A stretch of 64,000 nucleotides of DNA from Metridium senile. Its lineage: Eukaryota > Cnidaria > Anthozoa > Actiniaria > Metridiidae. The translations under genes were made by a program, and so were the position numbers. Every line of letters starts with the position of its first letter. The first letter of the stretch is position 1. Location of the stretch: positions 11,477,086-11,541,085 of the forward strand of contig OX459100.1 in NCBI GenBank assembly GCA_949775045.1, written 5' to 3'. Below, in pieces: positions 1-11,432 of the stretch. The notes under the pieces were generated by a model that saw only the letters and a list, made by a program, of their open reading frames with translations, made no database searches and was not told where the DNA came from.

Positions 1-2579
1 CAACAGCTACACCATTATCATCAACAGCAACACCATTATCATCAACAGCAACACCATTATCATCAACAGCTACACCATTATCATCAACAGCTACACCATT
101 ATCATCAACAGCTACACCATTATCATCAACAGCTACACCATTATCATTAACAGCAACACCATTATCATCAACAGCAACACCATTATCATTAACAGCAACA
201 CCATTATCATCAACAGCTACACCATTATCATCAACAGCAACACCATTATCATTAACAGCAACACCATTATCATCAACAGCTACACCATTATCATCAACAG
301 CAACACCATTATCATTAACAGCAACACCATTATCATCAACAGCTACACCATTATCATCAACAGCAACACCATTATCATTAACAGCAACACCATTATCATC
401 AACAGCTACACCATTATCATCAACAGCTACACCATTATCATCAACAGCAACACCATTATCATCAACAGCAACACCATTATCATCAACAGCAACACCATTA
501 TCATTAACAGCAACACCATTATCATCAACAGCAACACCATTATCATTAACAGCAACACCATTATCATTAACAGCAACACCATTATCATTAACAGCTACAC
601 CATTATCATTAACAGCAACACCATTATCATCAACAGCAACACCATTATCATTAACAGCAACACCATTATCATTAACAGCAACACCATTATCATCAACAGC
701 AACACCATTATCATCAACAGCTACACCATTATCATTAACAGCAACACCATTATCATCAACAGCAACACCATTATCATCAACAGCAACACCATTATCATCA
801 ACAGCAACACCATTATCATCAACAGCTACACCATTATCATTAACAGCAACACCATTATCATCAACAGCAACACCATTATCATTAACAGCAACACCATTAT
901 CATTAACAGCAACACCATTATCATCAACAGCTACACCATTATCATTAACAGCAACACCATTATCATCAACAGCAACACCATTATCATCAACAGCTACACC
1001 ATTATCATTAACAGCAACACCATTATCATCAACAGCAACACCATTATCATCAACAGCAACACCATTATCATCAACAGCTACACCATTATCATTAACAGCT
1101 ACACCATTATCATTAACAGCAACACCATTATCATCAACAGCTACACCATTATCATTAACAGCAACACCATTATCATCAACAGCAACACCATTATCATTAA
1201 CAGCAACACCATTATCATCAACAGCTACACCATTATCATTAACAGCAACACCATTATCATTAACAGCAACACCATTATCATTAACAGCAACACCATTATC
1301 ATCAACAGCTACACCATTATCATCAACAGCTACACCATTATCATTAACAGCAACACCATTATCATCAACAGCAACACCATTATCATTAACAGCAACACCA
1401 TTATCATTAACAGCAACACCATTATCATCAACAGCAACACCATTATCATTAACAGCAACACCATTATCATCAACAGCAACACCATTATCATTAACAGCAA
1501 CACCATTATCATTAACAGCAACACCATTATCATCAACAGCAACACCATTATCATTAACAGCAACACCATTATCATCAACAGCAACACCATTATCATTAAC
1601 AGCAACACCATTATCATCAACAGCTACACCATTATCATTAACAGCAACACCATTATCATTAACAGCAACACCATTATCATTAACAGCAACACCATTATCA
1701 TCAACAGCTACACCATTATCATCAACAGCTACACCATTATCATTAACAGCAACACCATTATCATCAACAGCTACACCATTATCATCAACAGCTACACCAT
1801 TATCATTAACAGCAACACCATTATCATTAACAGCAACACCATTATCATTAACAGCAACACCATTATCATCAACAGCTACACCATTATCATCAACAGCAAC
1901 ACCATTATCATCAACAGCAACACCATTATCATCAACAGCTACACCATTATCATTAACAGCAACACCATTATCATTAACAGCAACACCATTATCATCAACA
2001 GCTACACCATTATCATCAACAGCTACACCATTATCATTAACAGCAACACCATTATCATCAACAGCAACACCATTATCATTAACAGCTACACCATTATCAT
2101 TAACAGCAACACCATTATCATCAACAGCTACACCATTATCATCAACAGCAACACCATTATCATCAACAGCTACACCATTATCATTAACAGCAACACCATT
2201 ATCATCAACAGCAACACCATTATCATTAACAGCAACACCATTATCATCAACAGCTACACCATTATCATCAACAGCTACACCATTATCATTAACAGCAACA
2301 CCATTATCATCAACAGCAACACCATTATCATTAACAGCTACACCATTATCATTAACAGCAACACCATTATCATTAACAGCAACACCATTATCATTAACAG
2401 CAACACCATTATCATCAACAGCTACACCATTATCATTAACAGCAACACCATTATCATCAACAGCAACACCATTATCATTAACAGCAACACCATTATCATT
2501 AACAGCAACACCATTATCATCAACAGCAACACCATTATCATTAACAGCAACACCATTATCATCAACAGCTACACCATTA
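1..2579. repeat. 21-bp minisatellite array
   Basis: About 123 head-to-tail copies of a 21-bp unit built from CAACAG, CAACAC and CATTATCAT fill the left edge, so the array probably extends outside the window. Nearly all variation is at two sites: C or T at the first base (CAACAG/TAACAG) and A or T in GCAAC/GCTAC. On the minus strand the unit reads as the heptapeptide MIMVLLL, but the GCTAC variant turns one codon into TAG; on the plus strand the TAACAG variant is a stop. It is therefore not coding. Confidence 0.97.
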
Positions 2580-3080
2580 GTTATCACCATCATCATACAT
2601 GAATACATAGGTTTAACCTCTTGTTTTTTGCAGAGAATAAAGTGACTTTTGTCTATCTTATACAATTAAAGTTTCCTATTTATCGCAGCTTTACATAGCT
2701 GGCCCCTTTTCAAGGTTGATTCGGTTTCCACTATTGACTTTGGTTCGTTCACATAACATTCGCGTATTTTTACTACAATAACTATTGATGCATTGTTATA
2801 TACAGAACTTAAATTGATTTATGCCGGAGCATTTTGTGCGGTAAGTGATAAATATTATATATAGACTGAATATATTTGGACAACTACTGATCTAAAAGCA
2901 TTTTGCATATATTACAGTCATTTTAGATACTTAAACCGATCAAGAGTCGCCATTTTAAGCTATTCCTGAGCAATATGGAAGCAATTAAGACTCTATTGGA
3001 CTTGTACTTACATGTACTTGTAACTATACTTGTCAACTTGTGAATATCAGCTACTCGTTAAAGTCTGTTTTCAATTGATG
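2580..3080. other. Unique-looking intergenic DNA
   Basis: AT-rich sequence after the minisatellite. I see no coding region, tandem repeat or clear inverted repeat here. Confidence 0.5.
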
Positions 3081-3350
3081 GAAATACTCCTGCGATCGGA
3101 GATTTCGATCTTAAGGCCCGGGCAAACAGCTTCGGCATTTGCGTCAACTTCTGTTCGATTTTGTTGAATGGCAATGTTGAAGCCGTTTGCCCGGGCCTTT
3201 AAACGCTTTCAACATCGATTCAACTCGTTTCAACAATGTTGAAAGGGGTGGCAAACGGCTTCAACATTGCCATTCAACAAAATCGAACGGATGTTGAAGC
3301 AAATGTTGAAGCCGTTTGCCCGGGGCTTTACACGATCGCAGGAGTGTTTT
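3081..3350. mobile_element. Foldback element, TTCAAC/GTTGAA family, copy 1
   Basis: An inner foldback starts near 3112 with AAGGCCCGGGCAAAC and ends near 3331 with the inverted GTTTGCCCGGGGCTTT. Its arms are packed with TTCAAC/GTTGAA motifs and contain an inverted pair around CGATTTTGTTGAATGGCAAT. A second, outer inverted pair (ACTCCTGCGATCG at 3086-3098 and its complement at 3333-3345) surrounds it, so this copy may sit inside another palindrome. Related copies lie at 41755-41941 and 62551-62786. No transposase is present; this is a non-autonomous foldback element. Confidence 0.82.
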
Positions 3351-3449
3351 CATATAATCCAACTCGAAAAGCATAGAATATAATAGAATTGAAAATTAAA
3401 TCAAATTAAATTTTACAGTGAAAATACAATAAATTAATTGCCATGTATA

Positions 3450-3584
3450 TAGAGTACAAATACTAAAAGTGTGCAATACTTTGCACTATTTACCACTAAA
3501 TAGTGTTGATTAAACAATAGAGAACAATAGAATTAGCAGTATTTAGTGGTATTTATGTTGCACACTTTTAATGTTTGTACTCTA
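3450..3584. mobile_element. MITE, GAGTAC family, copy 1
   Basis: A roughly 131-bp palindromic element bounded by GAGTAC and GTACTC and flanked by TA on both sides, which fits a TA target-site duplication. The terminal repeats run inward through an AAAAGTGTGCAA block. Copies 2 and 3 are at 27754-27898 and 31559-31703. The TA duplication and short non-coding structure suggest a Tc1/mariner-type MITE; no transposase is visible. Confidence 0.85.
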
Positions 3585-3710
3585 CAAATAGTAGTATTTC
3601 AAATTATACATATAAAAGTTGAGCCTGAGAGCTAAGTTAACTGGTAAGTTTTCTAGCTAACCTCCAGTCTTTATTGTTGATAATTTCTCGTTCGCAAGTA
3701 CGTGCGATCA

Positions 3711-4010
3711 TATACACCTATTTCAATAATCGTTGTCGCAGGCAAAGCCACAGTCCACACTCTGAAGCATGCAAAGGATGTCGGTATTTCTTCTCTTGTT
3801 ATCGATTTATTCATAGCACATTTTGGTTGTACGTGTTTGTATTATATGACCATAACAAGTTGTTGTTGTAGTAGATATAAATACAAATATTTCTTTAAAA
3901 AACGTGCAATAAATCACAAATTAAGTTCATATTACCGACATCCTTTGCAGGCTTCAGAGTGTGGGCCGTAGCTTCAGCTGCGACAACGATTTTTGAAATA
4001 GGTGTATATA
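3711..4010. mobile_element. Foldback element, TACACC family, copy 1
   Basis: A palindromic element with arms of roughly 85 bp. The left arm begins TATACACCTATTTCAATAAT and the right arm ends with the complement at AAATAGGTGTATA. Each arm contains ACTCTGAAGC and TGCAAAGGATGT in inverted orientation. Loop sequence differs between copies. A second full copy is at 7927-8195 and a one-arm remnant at 11168-11236. The flanking TA may be the target-site duplication. It ends 33 bp from the stop codon of the adjacent receptor gene. Confidence 0.83.
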
Positions 4011-4042
4011 TGGAAATCATTCTTAATGTGCATTATCATTAG

Positions 4043-5068
4043 CTAATGCGAAGGCTTAGTCGAAGTTTTTGAGCCTCTTGCTTGCAATTCCTCATTGTTA
4101 CCATGGGAAGGATGGACCCTTTGACGAACTCTAGAGCACCTAAACAACAACTGAAAGAGTGCTTCTCTGAACTCTTTCATTCTGAAAACGTACACTATAG
4201 GATTGACTAGAGAGTTTGTTAACTGGACGAGCTCCGTGAACAGTTCAACATTGTGCTGGGTTGGACCAGGGTCTAAATATGCCGTTAGCTCAAGCTCATG
4301 TTTGATTATAATAGGCAGCCAGGTCAGCAGGGAGAGCATAGTCGCAATAAACAGTGTAATTGCCAAGTTTTTCTCACGTTTCTGTCTGAGTTGTGTTGCA
4401 TGCTCTTGCTGGTGTTGTTGATGATGGTTATTTTTCAGTCGTATTTTGATGAAAATGGCAATGTATGATAGTATTATCACACCAAGAAAAATAATGCATA
4501 GAATGTCAAGTTTACTAAACCATATATCATGTCCATAATAATTATCCCAATCAGCATAAAAGCTTGGCAGGGCTGCCAACAGAAATGCGGTACACCATGC
4601 GACTACGAAGATCCTGATGTAAGTCTTGGATGTTGTAGCGCGATGAGTGAATGGACGAAACGTTGCAACAACTCTGTCTATGGAAACAATCAATAAAGAG
4701 ACTAGCGATAATACCAGTGTACATGTATTCACAAGACCAGCAGCCAGGTTCATACCATGATGATTCAGCTTGATAGGAAAAAGGTCCATCCCAAGAAAGT
4801 CAAGATAGACAAGATACCAAAATATCGAGCACAAACCATGAACCATGTCCGCAATGGCCAAGTTAAGCAAGCAATAGACGCTGTGGCGACGTAGATGTCT
4901 GTTCATCCAAAACGTTGAGATGGTTACAAGATTAGACGCAAAGATGAGAAACGACACAAGAACAAACGCTGTTAGCCACGCAGTTAACGAATCCCTTTCC
5001 AATCCTTTTACAAGCCCTTCGCTTGTGTTGAAAAGGCTGGAATTCCTTGAAAACTCTCGTATCGTCAT
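4043..5068 (-). CDS. Rhodopsin-class GPCR A (MECA-like)
   Basis: Intronless 341-aa seven-transmembrane receptor. The start chosen is the first ATG (5068); the open frame begins nine codons upstream at GTG, which is not a normal eukaryotic start. Seen: N-glycosylation sites NSS (residue 9) and NTS (14); Asn46 in TM1; Asp74 in LAIAD of TM2; DRV (131-133) in place of DRY; Trp158 in TM4; TWLP (249-252) in TM6; NPIVY (289-293) in TM7; then a basic helix 8 and a Ser/Lys-rich tail. The usual TM3 cysteine is absent at the expected spacing (24 residues before Asp131 is Asn), and TM5 lacks its proline. Both traits recall the melanocortin/EDG/cannabinoid group. ICL3 is rich in His and Gln. Its close paralogue is at 15783-16883 in opposite orientation. 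The ligand cannot be told from sequence; it should couple to G proteins at the plasma membrane. Confidence 0.93.
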   Translation of the reverse strand: MTIREFSRNSSLFNTSEGLVKGLERDSLTAWLTAFVLVSFLIFASNLVTISTFWMNRHLRRHSVYCLLNLAIADMVHGLCSIFWYLVYLDFLGMDLFPIKLNHHGMNLAAGLVNTCTLVLSLVSLLIVSIDRVVATFRPFTHRATTSKTYIRIFVVAWCTAFLLAALPSFYADWDNYYGHDIWFSKLDILCIIFLGVIILSYIAIFIKIRLKNNHHQQHQQEHATQLRQKREKNLAITLFIATMLSLLTWLPIIIKHELELTAYLDPGPTQHNVELFTELVQLTNSLVNPIVYVFRMKEFREALFQLLFRCSRVRQRVHPSHGNNEELQARGSKTSTKPSH

Positions 5069-5530
5069 GATTAATAACGGATGTCCAATAATCACTGGTA
5101 AAGTCTTCGTACAATTTTGGTGATAACGTATTGATTAAAGTTAAAATAACAGAAAATTAATCACTCGTTCGTGTGAATTCGAATATTGTGCAAAATAGAT
5201 GCCCAGGTGTGCTCTTAGTCGGCGTCACTTCCGAATAATCTAATTACGAGTCAAATTTTCGAAATGAACGTTTAAGAACGAACTAGTGTGAAAGTCACGT
5301 TCATGATGTTCAGCGAACGACTTAAATACTTGTTCGAATGTAGGTGTTTGAGGGTGTTATTTTAGTACTTTCTTTCATCACTAGCAGGCCGATATGGTTG
5401 TAATTAAACTTTGCACTGCACCTGCTTGACAGTTTTATTATCATTACATGTATACATAATCAAGAGGGCATATAAATTTATATTTAAAAAAAACAACAAA
5501 GCGAAGTGTTAAATTTAATTTCATAGGTTT
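5069..5530. other. Upstream region of GPCR A
   Basis: AT-rich non-coding sequence that should include the 5'UTR and promoter of the minus-strand receptor. I cannot assign a TATA box or transcription start. No repeat family is recognised. Confidence 0.4.
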
Positions 5531-6890
5531 TAAAATATCGTATTATTTATTTCTACATAAAACAATTGAAAAAGAAAAAAATCTAGTACTAGTAGGTTTA
5601 CAAACCATGACATTTCTAAATCTCAATTTAATAGGTGCTTTACTTTTCCTACATAAAAAAAACATAACTAAATAAAAAGAAAGTGTTACTATAAATCTAA
5701 AGATTTGGAAACCATGAAATTTATCTTTGGTCCTCACAATTCCGTAATTCCTCCATCAAAAAAGCAAAAAGTGTTATAATCAATCTAATAAGGTTTAAAA
5801 TTATGAAACTTCCCTAGGGGCACTCCAAATCTTCCTCAATAAAAAAAAAACATAATTGTTTTACATTAAGGTGTCTCCAAGCAGTTTCTCTTGGCCCACA
5901 TTTCCCTTTTTTAAGCCCAACGATTCTGAATTTTACAAGTGATATCTGTCTTGGATAAAAATTTGAATTTGAAAAAATGTCATTATGCTCATCCGAGTTT
6001 CCATAGCAACGATAAACAAACTTTGTGTAAAATGTTTTTTTCTTAAATATCTTTTTGATTATTTGAAAGAGAACATCTTTCAAAAATTTCATCCAATGTT
6101 TACATCACATGTAAAATTCAGATATTTTGGGCTAAGGTAACTTTATGTAACAGCAAATTCAAAAACCGAGCTGTTGGTCAATAAAAACTACTACACCTTA
6201 AATCTAATAGGTATTTGAGATCATGAAGTTTCTTCTTGGGGTCCTTTAAATGTCCTCCATCAAAAAGGATAAATATAAGTCAGGTTACATTAAATCTAAT
6301 AGGCTGGTATTTGAGATCATGATCTTTTCTCTCGAGCTCCTCAAATGTTCATACATCAAAAGCTATTTAAAAATAAAACTTCTATAATTAATGTAATATG
6401 TTTTGAGATCATAACGTTTTCTTCGGGGTCCTCTAAATTTCCCTACATCAAAAAGGAGAAACATTAAAGTGGTACAATCGATTTGATAGGTTTTGAGATC
6501 ATGAACGTTTTTCTCGGGGTCCTAAAATGTTTCTAAATCAAAAACTATTAAAAAATAAAAGTGGTACAATCAATTTAATAGGTTTTGAGATCATGAACGT
6601 TTCTCTCGGAGTCCTAAAATGTTCCTACTTCAAAAACTATTAAAAAAAAATCTAATACGGGTTTTGAGATCATGACGTTTTCTTTCGGGGTACTCCAAAT
6701 TTCCCTACATCAAAAAGGAGAAAAATAAAAGTGTTACAATCGATTTAATAGGTTTTGAGATCATGAACGTTTCTCTCGGAGTCCTAAAATGTTCCTACTT
6801 CAAAAACTATTTAAAAAAATCTAATAGGTTTTGAGATCATGACGTTATCGTTATGGGTACTCAAATTTTCCTACATCAAACATAACGTCG
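5531..6890. repeat. Degenerate ~80-100 bp tandem repeat
   Basis: Many diverged copies of a unit that joins GGTTTTGAGATCATGAACGT, a CTCGGGGTCCT block, a TACATCAAAAA block and an A-rich stretch with GTGGTACAATC. Copies are clearest from 6200 to 6870 and blurrier before that. All reading frames here are broken or composition-driven; no gene is supported. Confidence 0.75.
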
Positions 6891-7363
6891 CGGTATTTCT
6901 ACCAATGACCTCAATCGTGAGACAATTGATTAAGTATCCTTTTAATTTCACATTCCACGATGAATAACCTATTTCCTTCTATCAAACATAATGTTATTCT
7001 AAATAACGAATAATTGTTAAATGATTAAGTATAGATAAAAAGGATTCATTAATATATATATATATTTATAACAGTTGTTAGTTCTATCAGTGCTGAATGT
7101 GGTACTTATAAGTGTTGCTTCTTCTAATAGTTAAAACTGACGCCCGTGCATGCTTTCGGTGGTGGAATTGAAGCAGACAATCAGGTTGTGAGAGTCACTA
7201 GAACATGTCCTCAAAACTCTTGTATCTATTAACACGGTAAAATTTGAACTAACAACACTTAGGCCTAATTTAAAAATTGCATCTCACATCTTCCCAATCC
7301 AATGCAAATGGATATCAAAAAAATTAATATCAATAATAAGCAACTATTGGACGAGTTTGAGCA

Positions 7364-7458
7364 AAATATCGTGCTTTGTCAGTGGAGAGCTATCGGTGAT
7401 TCCGGGGCAGAGGCAAATAACTGATAGCGAGACAGTGACAAATCATGATATTTTGTAA
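7364..7458. repeat. Imperfect inverted repeat
   Basis: The left arm AAAATATCGTGCTTTGTCAG pairs with a right-arm sequence ending CAAATCATGATATTTTG, with GCTATCGG and CTGATAGC inside. A single foldback copy, with no other copy noticed in the window. Confidence 0.6.
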
Positions 7459-7926
7459 ATAACCGAGTTCAATAATTGTTTTATCATATATTTTATGTAA
7501 TATTTGAAGGGGCAAGATGCACAAATGATAATAATGAATCAAAACGACGAAATCGGAGCGAGCCTTGTTTACAGAGCAGCGTTACTGCGCATGAGTAGAC
7601 TATTATTTGCAGCAAAACGGCTTTGCAACGAAATGCGAATGGGCAGAATATTATTTGTAGGCAGTTATTTGCAGTTCCTTCGGCCAACCAAAACGACGAA
7701 AAATATAATATGAATGCTAAAAGCATTTATTTTAATATACACGAGGAGTTACATACTCGGCTAAGCTGATGTTCTCGTGTGATTTAAATTCCAACATGGT
7801 AATACTGTCTAGATATTACATATTATATATTGTATAGGTTCTGCTCAATTGCATTAGATTTGGCACATGTGTAGGCCTTACTGCCACTTCCAATATTGTG
7901 CATCACATAAATCTTTTTGTATTCTA
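7459..7926. other. Non-coding intergenic stretch
   Basis: Short overlapping open frames occur on both strands between 7493 and 7726, but they show no domain or motif and overlap each other. I see no supported gene. Confidence 0.45.
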
Positions 7927-8195
7927 TATACACCTATTTCAATAATCGTTGTCGCAATCAAAGCTACAGTCCACACTCTGAAGCCTGCAAAGGATGTTGA
8001 TATTTCTTCTCTTGTTATTGATTTATTCATAGCATATTCATTTGGTTGTAAGTGTTTGTGCTATATGAACATGACAAGTTTTGCAGTGATAGATATAAAT
8101 ACATACATTCAGTTCGTATTACCGACATCCTTTGCAGACTTCAGAGTGTTGACTATAGCTTCGGCTGCGACAACGATTTTTGAAATAGGTGTATA
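7927..8195. mobile_element. Foldback element, TACACC family, copy 2
   Basis: Second full copy of the TACACC element. The arms match copy 1 (3711-4010), including the TCGTTGTCGCA block, the ACTCTGAAGC block and the terminal AAATAGGTGTATA, while the central loop differs. The open frame across it (7867-8196) is a by-product of the repeat. Confidence 0.83.
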
Positions 8196-8605
8196 AATCT
8201 GACAATGGTTAACATATGAACTCTAGATCTTCTCAAGGCAGGAACGACTTACACTACTGAATTGGTGAAGTGTTTAATTATTTAAAACGTTTGGAGGACC
8301 AGAAATAAGGACCCTTTTACACGCTTAGAGTAGTAGTTATATGTAGAGAGCTAGGGCGTCAAGTGGTCATTAAAAATTGTTCCTGGCAGGAAACACATTT
8401 TGAAAGATGCCCAAGGCAGAAGTGTCGGAAGGGTTGAAGTGTGAGAAATAAAAAGAAGGGGCGTGAACAGAGGGAAATAATAAGAGCAGCTTAATATAGC
8501 ATCATCATCATCGATATCACCAATATAAGCACCATTATCGATCATCATCGCCGTATCCGGCGTATATCTGAAGTTATATACCACTTTAGCAGAAAGAAAC
8601 GCTCT

Positions 8606-9217
8606 ATTATGCGGTGTCAGTAAGTTACCATTTTTACAGTAACACTCTCTTTTTACGGTGTATAAGTTACTATTTCTACAGTAAGTAACACACTCTTTTT
8701 ACGGTGTAAAAGTTACCATTTTTACAGTAAGCAGCACTCTCTTTTTACGGTGTATAAGTCACCATTTTTACAGTAAGTAACACTCTTTTTACGGTGTATA
8801 AGTCACCATTTTAAGAGTAAGTAACACACTCTTTTTACGGTGTATAAGTTACCATTTTTACAGTAAGTAACACTCTCTTTTTACGGTGTATAAGTTACCA
8901 TTTTTACAGTAAGTAACACTCTCTTTTTACGGTGTATAAGTTACCATTTTTACAGTAAGTAACACACTCTTTTAACGGTGTATAAGTTACCATTTTTACA
9001 GCAAGTAACACGCTCTTTTTACGGAGTATAAGTAACCATTTTTACAGCAAGTAACACTCTCTTTTTACGGTGTAAAAGTTACCATTTTTACAGGAAGCAA
9101 CACTCTCTTTTTACGGTGTATAAGTCACCATTTTAAGAGTAAGTAACACTCTCTTTTTACGGTGTATAAGTTACCACTTTTACAGTAAGTAACACTCTTT
9201 TTACGGTGTGTAAGTTA
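8606..9217. repeat. 46-bp tandem repeat
   Basis: About 13 copies of a unit joining TTTTTACGGTGTATAAGTTA, CCATTTTTACAG and TAAGTAACACTCTC. Units vary by small indels. A related unit in which the ACAG part is replaced by a CTCCGACGAAGG hairpin motif forms the array at 20085-20575, so both arrays appear to share an ancestor. Confidence 0.9.
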
Positions 9218-9267
9218 CCACTCTATATTTCTTAAATAGATTTAGTTTGGGGTTTGCGTTTTCTAAT

Positions 9268-9530
9268 CAGGTGATTTCGCTCGAGCACTTCCGGCTAGTA
9301 TAAGCCAATCAGAAGCATTTCTGTCACATCGCCAACAGTTCCAAAATGGAGTCGTTTGAGAGAGTTATAAGCTCTCTGCTGCTCTACTCAGCAATAAAAG
9401 ACATAAAACAGAATAATAACAAAACGCAAATGCCTAAAAGTAACCGGAATCGTTGCTGTCTCGAGGCGTCATTTTGGAACTGTTCATTTTGACAAACAAT
9501 CCTTTGCGCTCTTCAAAGCGAGATCACCTG
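9268..9530. mobile_element. Foldback element
   Basis: Outer arms CAGGTGATTTCGCTCGAGC and the complement of CTTCAAAGCGAGATCACCTG; inner arms around CAACAGTTCCAAAATG and CATTTTGGAACTGTTC. GGCTAGTAT occurs just inside the left end and just outside the right end. No ORF. Single copy in this window. Confidence 0.7.
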
Positions 9531-10201
9531 GAAGTGGCTAGTATCTTATGTATCTTATGTACCAACTTAGTGACATCATTTTCACTCGTTTTTCACCGTG
9601 ATTATTGTCCAGTTTACTTAATATCGTGATTGCCACCGGACATAACCAGAGTTAAAATGCGTAATTACAACCATTGTATATCATTTTCTGTGACATTAAC
9701 GACTAGACAATTACGATTAACATTACCGATAATCAGCGATATTCGACCAGAAAATCTTAAGGGCCGTTTACACTAGCAATTTTGTCGCGCTACAAGAGCG
9801 GCGATTTCAATGGCGATTTTATTGCAGCTTTGTCGCCGCAATTTCGACTGATACGCTCGAATAAAATTTTTGTGCAGGTTATTTTTTTTTCGCCGCCCGG
9901 GTTGTGTAAGATTTTTTTCAACCAGAGTGATCTTGCACGTTTTGTTTTTTTAACAGAATTTTGTTCTCTGAAATCCAAAGCGAAAACAACTGTTTGTGTT
10001 TTAATGGTTAAACTTTCCAAAAGTCCGTTTTTCCGTTTTATTTATTAGTCTGGTACAACGCGCAGTTACTTCGCGACTTTGTTCAGCTAATTTTCGGGCG
10101 ATTTGTTCACTTTTTGTCGGGAAAACACACCGAGGTCGACTTGGGGCAAGTCTATGTTTTGGTATATATTGTATACTGATACCGCAATTAAAGTGGGAAG
10201 G
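9531..10201. other. Intergenic DNA with GTTTACACTAGCAATTTT motif
   Basis: Opposite-strand open frames near 9782-10048 mirror each other and have no recognisable domain. The segment at about 9765 (GCCGTTTACACTAGCAATTT) resembles the ends of the foldback at 13655-14136 (GGCGTTTACACGAGCAATTT), so it may be a decayed relative. Confidence 0.45.
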
Positions 10202-10310
10202 TCTCGGATTTTTGTGCTTTTGATGCCTCAAAGTCGGCGGATTTTCGTGTTTTTGATATCTCAAAGTCTCGGATTTTCGTGTTTTTGATGTCTCAGAGTC
10301 TCGAATTTTT
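10202..10310. repeat. Three-copy ~40-bp tandem repeat
   Basis: Three successive copies of a unit built from CGGATTTTCGTGTTTTTGAT and TCTCAAAGT. Confidence 0.7.
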
Positions 10311-10501
10311 AAATACGGTAAATATATATATATGAGCTGATATATTTCTAGAATCTCACGCTCGGATTTTAAAATTTTACCATTCGCTACCCCTCAAGGT
10401 TCTGCAAGTTTTTTTTTTGAGCTTGGCTCTGAGCAAGATTTTATTTTTGTGGCGCATTGGCCGTGCAAGTTTTGGAATTGTTTTCGTCCTTCAAAGCACA
10501 G

Positions 10502-10737
10502 GCTTCCCACACTATCAATTTGTTTATTGACACGCCGATGACCGTTAAATGGCCACCAAAACCCAAGAAAACCACACTCATAAACTCATAATCTTTTATT
10601 ATCAAAAAAAGAAATATTACTGACTAAAGAAGAGATTTCAAACGGGACCATATTTGAACGTTATCCATATTTGAACTTCGAAAGACCCGATAAATACCAC
10701 AGGAAGCCCAAAACCACAAATTGATAGTGTGGGAAGC
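10502..10737. mobile_element. Foldback element with 22-bp ends
   Basis: GCTTCCCACACTATCAATTT plus GT at the left end is exactly inverted at 10716-10737. The interior is A-rich with no ORF. Non-autonomous; family unknown. Confidence 0.78.
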
Positions 10738-11167
10738 ATGTGTTCAAAGACTGTACTTTCCAACATCATCATCATCATTTTTCCTCTTCCACTATTTCAG
10801 CTGGTTGGTGCCTAAGATTTGCTCCAATAAAGGCAGGATACTTGACTTGCACTGCATTTCTCACTAATTACTGTCTCCCAAACGCATAGTAAATACTGAT
10901 AACTTGTAATGACCTAAAAGTTGATTTTACATCCTGAAGATTACTTTAATTAAAATAACACATCTGCTGAAGTGCCAAAAAGACTTTTTTAAATAAACAT
11001 AATGAAAAATCATAAATGACCATCTTGAAGAAAAAACACCGTCACCGTTAAACACATAATCTCAACAACTCAGTTACAGTTTTATTTGGAAAAGCCAAAA
11101 CAATTGGTGCAGTTTCACCGACAATTAAGTTAGTTAAACGCGTCGCTCAGTTTAAATCAAAACCGAC

Positions 11168-11236
11168 ATAATACCGATATCCTTTGCAGAGTTCAGTGTG
11201 TGGACTGTAGCTTTGGTTGCGATTTTTGAACTGAAG
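11168..11236. mobile_element. TACACC-family foldback remnant
   Basis: One arm only: ACCGATATCCTTTGCAGAG, then TGTGGACTGTAGCTT and GCGATTTTTGAA, matching the right arm of the elements at 3711-4010 and 7927-8195. The TACACC terminus itself is missing. Confidence 0.65.
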
Positions 11237-11240
11237 AGTA

Positions 11241-11430
11241 CAGTGAAACCCCGCCTTAAGGCCACTAGCTTAATACGGCCACCCCGTTATTGCTGCCAGT
11301 TTTTTAGGTCCCGGCGAAATGTAACCCCATACATTTTCTATTAAATCGGCTTTCCGCTTAATACGGCCACCCCGTTAATCGGGTCACTTTTGGCTGTCCC
11401 TTCGGTGGCCGGATTAATGGGGTTCCACTG
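11241..11430. mobile_element. Pogo/Tigger-like MITE
   Basis: The left end CAGTGAAACCCCGCCTTAAG and the right end ATTAATGGGGTTCCACTG form terminal inverted repeats flanked by TA. CTTAATACGGCCACCCCGTT occurs internally. The CAGTG...CCCC end and TA target match the usual ends of pogo/Tigger MITEs; that family call is from recall. No transposase. Confidence 0.75.
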
Positions 11431-11432
11431 TA

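Noticed and set aside
1330..1620. 96-codon minus-strand frame of MIMVLLL repeats
   Set aside because: It is only a stretch of the 21-bp minisatellite without the GCTAC variant, which would give a stop; no coding signal.
1..2579. CRISPR-like array
   Set aside because: Units are directly adjacent with no spacers, and the genome is eukaryotic.
9782..10048. 88-codon plus and 76-codon minus frames
   Set aside because: They overlap each other on opposite strands, show no motif, and lie in a decayed element-like segment.
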